From positions 130,521-194,520 of the forward strand of contig NZ_FOFA01000008.1 of the NCBI RefSeq assembly GCF_900110855.1: a stretch of 64,000 bases of DNA, read 5' to 3'. Made by a program: the position numbers and the translations under genes. Source of the stretch: Microlunatus flavus. Its GTDB lineage: Bacteria > Actinomycetota > Actinomycetes > Propionibacteriales > Propionibacteriaceae. The notes under the pieces are model-generated. The model saw nothing but the letters and a program-made list of their open reading frames with translations. It ran no database searches and was not told where the DNA came from. Of the stretch, positions 60,590 to 64,000 are shown piece after piece. Position 1 is the first letter of the stretch, and each line of letters starts with the position of its first letter.

Positions 60590-62377
60590 TCAGCCGCCCT
60601 GCTTGCCAGCGGACAGCCAGACGTTTGCCGGGTCGAACCCCTGCAGGGACGGTAGGAAGACCGCGTTGTTGACCTGTGTGGCCTTGTAGTTCGCCGTGTT
60701 CTCGTTGGTGATCGGGTAGAACGGCGCGTCGGCCATGACCGCCCGATCCGCCTGGGCCCAGAGCGCTGCGGCCTCGTCTTGCGTCTTGGCGACCGTGGCT
60801 GAGTGGATCAGCTTGTTGGTGTCGGGGTTGTCGTAGAAGCCGTAGTTGCTGCCGATCGGCGGGAAGGAGGGTTGGCCGCTGAAGAGTGGGCCGAAGAACG
60901 AGACCGCTGCATTCCCGTACCAGTCCGCGCTCCAGCCACCGACGGCGATGTCCCACACCCCGCGTCGCGCGACGGACTCCTCGTTCAGGTACTTGGTGAA
61001 GAAGTCGGCGTTGGGCGCCGGCACGCCCTCGGCCTTGAGACCGAGTTCGTCGAGCTGTTGCTGCACGCTCTGGAACACCTTGGTCGAGCCCTGCGACGCG
61101 TTGCGGTACAGGATCTTGACCGTGGCGCCGTCCTTGCCCGACGCTGCGAGCATCTGCATGGCCTTGGCGCGATCGTAGGGATAGAGGTCGAAGTTCTGCT
61201 CGCCGCCGACGACGTTGGCCGGCAGCACCTTCGTGAGGGTGGTGTTCAGGAGGTTGCCGCCGAGGACCTGGGTGAGGTTCGCCCGGTTGATGCCGGTCGA
61301 GATCGCCTTGCGGAACGCTGCGTCTTTCATCGCGCTGCCGTTGCCCGGGGACAGGATGTTGTAGATCAGGTAGGGGTTCGAGGAGGAGCCCTGGCCGATG
61401 TTGAGGTTCGGATCCTTGCGTGCGACGAGGCCGGGGACTGCGGTGGGCGGCGGGAAGGTGTCGAACTCGAGGTCGGCTGCTTCGGTGCCGGTCTGGAGCT
61501 GCTGCTGGATGCTTTCTTGCGTGCCCGTCTCGGTGACCTTGATCGAGTCGACGTATGCCTTGCGGATCGGGTCGCTCGCCTCGGACCAGACAGGGTTGCG
61601 TGAGAGCGACATCGTCTTGGTCGCGGTGTACTCGGTGACGTAGTAGGGCCCGTCGGAGACGAGGTTCTTGAGGTTGTTGCCGAAGTCGGTGCCCGGCGTC
61701 GCGTCGAGATACTCCACGGGCGCTGGGTTGAAGGAGTTCATCGTCAGCATGTCCTGGAAGTAGGACGCTGGGTGAACCAGCTTGTAGACCACGGTCTTGT
61801 CGTCGAGAGCCTGCACGCCTTCGATGTTGTTGCGCTGGACGTAGTCCCTGATGGCGGCGGGGTCACCTTTGATCTTGGCGAAGCCGTCGCAGAAGTTTCT
61901 GAAGCCCACGATCAGGTCTTGGTAGTCCGGTAGGCCTCCATAGGGTTGGACCGGGTTGCAGGTCCGCTTGAGGCCGATCACGGCGTCGCCGGCAGTCACA
62001 GCGCGCGCGGGGCTCGTGTTCCACATCGCGTCGCCCTTCAGCTTCACCGTGACGGTGAGGCCGTCGGTGCTGGTCGAGGGCGCACCGTCGGCGAGGTCTG
62101 GTTGCGAAGTCGTGTTCCTGGCCGGGTCGGCGGGATAGGAGTAGAGACCCCGGTTCCAAAGGCGCAAGATCATCGCCCCAGCCGTGTAGTAGACGGCTTG
62201 CGGGTCCATGTAGTCGACGTCGCCGACGCCCAGCATGTTGAGCGTGCCGCCCTTCATGGGCGTTCCCCCGCTGCCACGGACAGACGCCGGCGTGTTCGTG
62301 CCACCGCCGCATGCGCTGGCCATCAGCGTGAGCGAGACCGCCGCAGCACCGACCAGCAAACGAGTCTTGGCTCGCAT
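60590..62377 (-). CDS. Family-5 (oligopeptide/nickel type) ABC substrate-binding lipoprotein
   Basis: A 595-aa extracytoplasmic binding protein. Lipobox MASAC (Cys23); the family landmark GGTLNMLGVGDVDYMDPQAVY follows. The MWNTSPARAVTAGDAVIGLKR segment and the C-terminal WDIAVGGWSADWYGNAAVSFF complete the SBP_bac_5 pattern. The usual four membrane and ATPase partners are not adjacent; upstream is a divergent FG-GAP gene, so it is an orphan here. The ligand is probably a peptide but undetermined. Confidence 0.92.
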   Translation of the reverse strand: MRAKTRLLVGAAAVSLTLMASACGGGTNTPASVRGSGGTPMKGGTLNMLGVGDVDYMDPQAVYYTAGAMILRLWNRGLYSYPADPARNTTSQPDLADGAPSTSTDGLTVTVKLKGDAMWNTSPARAVTAGDAVIGLKRTCNPVQPYGGLPDYQDLIVGFRNFCDGFAKIKGDPAAIRDYVQRNNIEGVQALDDKTVVYKLVHPASYFQDMLTMNSFNPAPVEYLDATPGTDFGNNLKNLVSDGPYYVTEYTATKTMSLSRNPVWSEASDPIRKAYVDSIKVTETGTQESIQQQLQTGTEAADLEFDTFPPPTAVPGLVARKDPNLNIGQGSSSNPYLIYNILSPGNGSAMKDAAFRKAISTGINRANLTQVLGGNLLNTTLTKVLPANVVGGEQNFDLYPYDRAKAMQMLAASGKDGATVKILYRNASQGSTKVFQSVQQQLDELGLKAEGVPAPNADFFTKYLNEESVARRGVWDIAVGGWSADWYGNAAVSFFGPLFSGQPSFPPIGSNYGFYDNPDTNKLIHSATVAKTQDEAAALWAQADRAVMADAPFYPITNENTANYKATQVNNAVFLPSLQGFDPANVWLSAGKQGG

Positions 62378-62591
62378 CCACGTCCTCCTGAAAACTCACG
62401 CATTATCGACAAAAGCAGTGCGAAGGCAGATCGCACGGGGCGAACGTAGGCGTCACCGACTCCTTGTGGCGCCAAGTTCACTGCCACAATCGGCGGATAT
62501 CCCGCCAGCCCGAAACCAGCGCAGCCTGCCCGCGGAGCTCGTACGGCACGCTGAACACGGATCTATTGATAAAGGTGTTCCGGAGGTCGTC

Positions 62592-64000
62592 GTGGCACGA
62601 GGTCGTTGGGGTGCACTGGTCGCGCTGAGTCTGGTGGCGACCGGGTTGGCGGTGCCGGCACACGCCGCCGCGGTGAAGCCGGCCTTGCCGTACGACTTCA
62701 ACGGCGACGGCTACCCCGAGCTGGCTGTTGGAGTGCCGAGCATGCAGGTCGGCTCGGTCAAGGAGGCCGGCGGAGTCGTCGTGCTGCCCGCGTCGAAGAA
62801 AGGGCTTTCGTCGAGCGAGAAGATCATCACTCAGTCCACGCGGGGGGTTCCGGGTGCCTCGGAACGCGGCGACGCGTTCGGGTCCGCGGTGGCGAGTGCC
62901 GACTTCGACGCCGACGGCTACGCCGACCTCGCGGTCGGGGCGCCCGGTGAAGAGGTTGACGACCACGCGGGTGCCGGAGCAGTGACGGTGGTGTACGGGT
63001 CGAAGGACGGCCTCTCCCCCGCGACCCGCTCGACCAGGTTCACCGTCGACGGCTCGGGCGCCCTGGGTACGTCGCTGGTCGCCGCCGATCTGACCGGCGA
63101 TGGCTATCCCGATCTCGCGATGGGCTCGCCACGCGAGGACTACCAGGATCGTGGCGGCGACTACGGACCGAGCGGGGCCGTGCACGTCTACCGCGGCGGA
63201 CCAGTCGGCCTCACCACGGCCGGGGCGCTGAGCGAGCACGGGTCACGAGCCACGTCGGGGTTCGACGTCGGCTTCGGGGCCCTGCTGGCAGCGGGCGCGC
63301 TGGACGCGGACGACAGATCCGACCTGGTCGTCGGATCCGAGGGGGCACGCTTCGTCGACGACGGCTACCCGGGTTCCGTCAGCATCTGCCCAGGCCGCAC
63401 CTTGGGTTCCGAAGGCTGCAAGCAGGCGTACCAGAACGCCAAGCTCGCGAACATGACCGCACTCACCGTCGGCGGAGTCACCGGGGCCACATCACCGGAC
63501 ATCGTCGTCGGGTCGCCGTTGTACTCGGAGGAGGACACCGGGCGGGTCCTGCTGTTCCAGGTCTCGGTGAGCGACCCGACCAGGATCGCCGCACCGCTGG
63601 AGATCACCCAGGCCAGCAAGGGTGTGCCGGGAAAGGATGAGATCGACGCCTTCGGCGCGGGGCTCGCGCTCGGTGACATCGACCACGACGGCTACCTCGA
63701 CATGGCGGTCGGCGCTCCGCGAGAAGACGGCGACGAGGGTCGCGTCACCATCGTGCGTGGCGCCCCAGGTGGGTACGCGACGTCCGGCAACTACATCATC
63801 GACCAGGACAGCAAGGGGGTCGCCGGAAAGTCGGAGAAAGGCGACGCCTTCGGTGCCGCAGTGAGCCTGGTCGACCACAACCGCGACGGCGCCCTCGACC
63901 TGGTCGTCGGTCAGCCTGGCGAGAACAGCAACGCGGGCGCCGCCACAGTCGTGCCTGGGTCGGGCGACAAGTTCGCCACCAGCGGTTCGAAAGGCTTCAG
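62592..64000 (+). CDS. Secreted FG-GAP (integrin alpha-like) repeat protein, 3' end outside window
   Basis: Exported beta-propeller protein; 469 codons visible and still open. GTG start after GGAGGTCGTC. The signal peptide ends near VPAHAAA. At least six calcium-binding FG-GAP units of the form DxNxDGxxDLxVGxP are seen (for example DFNGDGYPELAVG, DFDADGYADLAVGAP, DIDHDGYLDMAVGAP). Such proteins act at the cell surface in adhesion or polysaccharide binding. Divergent from the orphan binding-protein gene. Confidence 0.92.
   Translation, partial: MARGRWGALVALSLVATGLAVPAHAAAVKPALPYDFNGDGYPELAVGVPSMQVGSVKEAGGVVVLPASKKGLSSSEKIITQSTRGVPGASERGDAFGSAVASADFDADGYADLAVGAPGEEVDDHAGAGAVTVVYGSKDGLSPATRSTRFTVDGSGALGTSLVAADLTGDGYPDLAMGSPREDYQDRGGDYGPSGAVHVYRGGPVGLTTAGALSEHGSRATSGFDVGFGALLAAGALDADDRSDLVVGSEGARFVDDGYPGSVSICPGRTLGSEGCKQAYQNAKLANMTALTVGGVTGATSPDIVVGSPLYSEEDTGRVLLFQVSVSDPTRIAAPLEITQASKGVPGKDEIDAFGAGLALGDIDHDGYLDMAVGAPREDGDEGRVTIVRGAPGGYATSGNYIIDQDSKGVAGKSEKGDAFGAAVSLVDHNRDGALDLVVGQPGENSNAGAATVVPGSGDKFATSGSKGF

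Overview
High-GC chromosome segment of a Gram-positive actinomycete. Supporting this are strong G/C preference at third codon positions, frequent GTG starts, 1- and 4-base gene overlaps, Zur and DtxR/IdeR-type boxes, an arsenate reductase of the mycothiol-linked type and a bifunctional-type dCTP deaminase. Nocardioidaceae or a neighbouring Propionibacteriales family is my best guess, but no rRNA or other diagnostic marker is present.

Layout. 1-3.8 kb: glycine-betaine/choline-type osmoprotectant ABC operon (ATPase, two permeases, binding protein cut by the window edge). 4-8 kb: secreted Thr/Pro-linker protein, HIT hydrolase, and a large EtfD-like membrane Fe-S oxidoreductase behind a 16-bp palindrome. 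8.2-11.8 kb: zinc locus (His-rich peptide, Zur box, lipoprotein, ATPase, permease, Zur). 11.8-17.8 kb: dCTP deaminase, two FHA-domain proteins, a methyltransferase, a siderophore-interacting reductase under an iron box, and an RlmG/RsmC-like rRNA methyltransferase. 18-21.5 kb: YhgE/Pip membrane protein, a degenerate ABC ATPase and their TetR regulator. 21.7-29.2 kb: ACC deaminase, PNPOx-like stress protein, epimerase, glycolate oxidase GlcD/GlcF and small proteins. 29.7-35.8 kb: TetR-controlled membrane protein, a complete arsenic locus (arsC, acr3, arsM, divergent arsR), an orphan 5'-damaged sugar permease and a DUF1345 protein. 35.9-40.5 kb: two MDR dehydrogenases, a DJ-1/PfpI protein and a LuxR-type regulator, probably an aldehyde-stress locus. 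40.6-46 kb: TetR/flavin monooxygenase, Stf0 sulfotransferase, TetR/short-chain dehydrogenase, and a camelysin/TasA-like secreted protein.

At 46.4 kb lies the 3' 45 nt of a tRNA-Gly(CCC) gene with no 5' half. To its right base composition falls, coding becomes sparse for about 2.8 kb, and unrelated small regulator-plus-enzyme modules follow. I read this as one attachment-site end of an integrated genomic island running right, possibly past the window. Island modules: a two-gene unknown operon, GNAT and CGNR genes, a MarR/DUF1579-like/NUDIX group, TetR with a GNAT-NTF2 fusion and a tyrosine phosphatase, a VOC protein, and an ECF42-type sigma factor with its DGPF partner and a RibD-C protein. 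A SCO6745-like protein, a GlxA-type AraC regulator, an orphan family-5 binding protein and an FG-GAP secreted protein (cut by the window end) complete the segment.

The least explained structures are the 111-bp nested palindromic element at 22.76-22.87 kb, the triple hairpin at 45.25-45.40 kb with a repeated 12-nt loop, and the tRNA-fragment island boundary.
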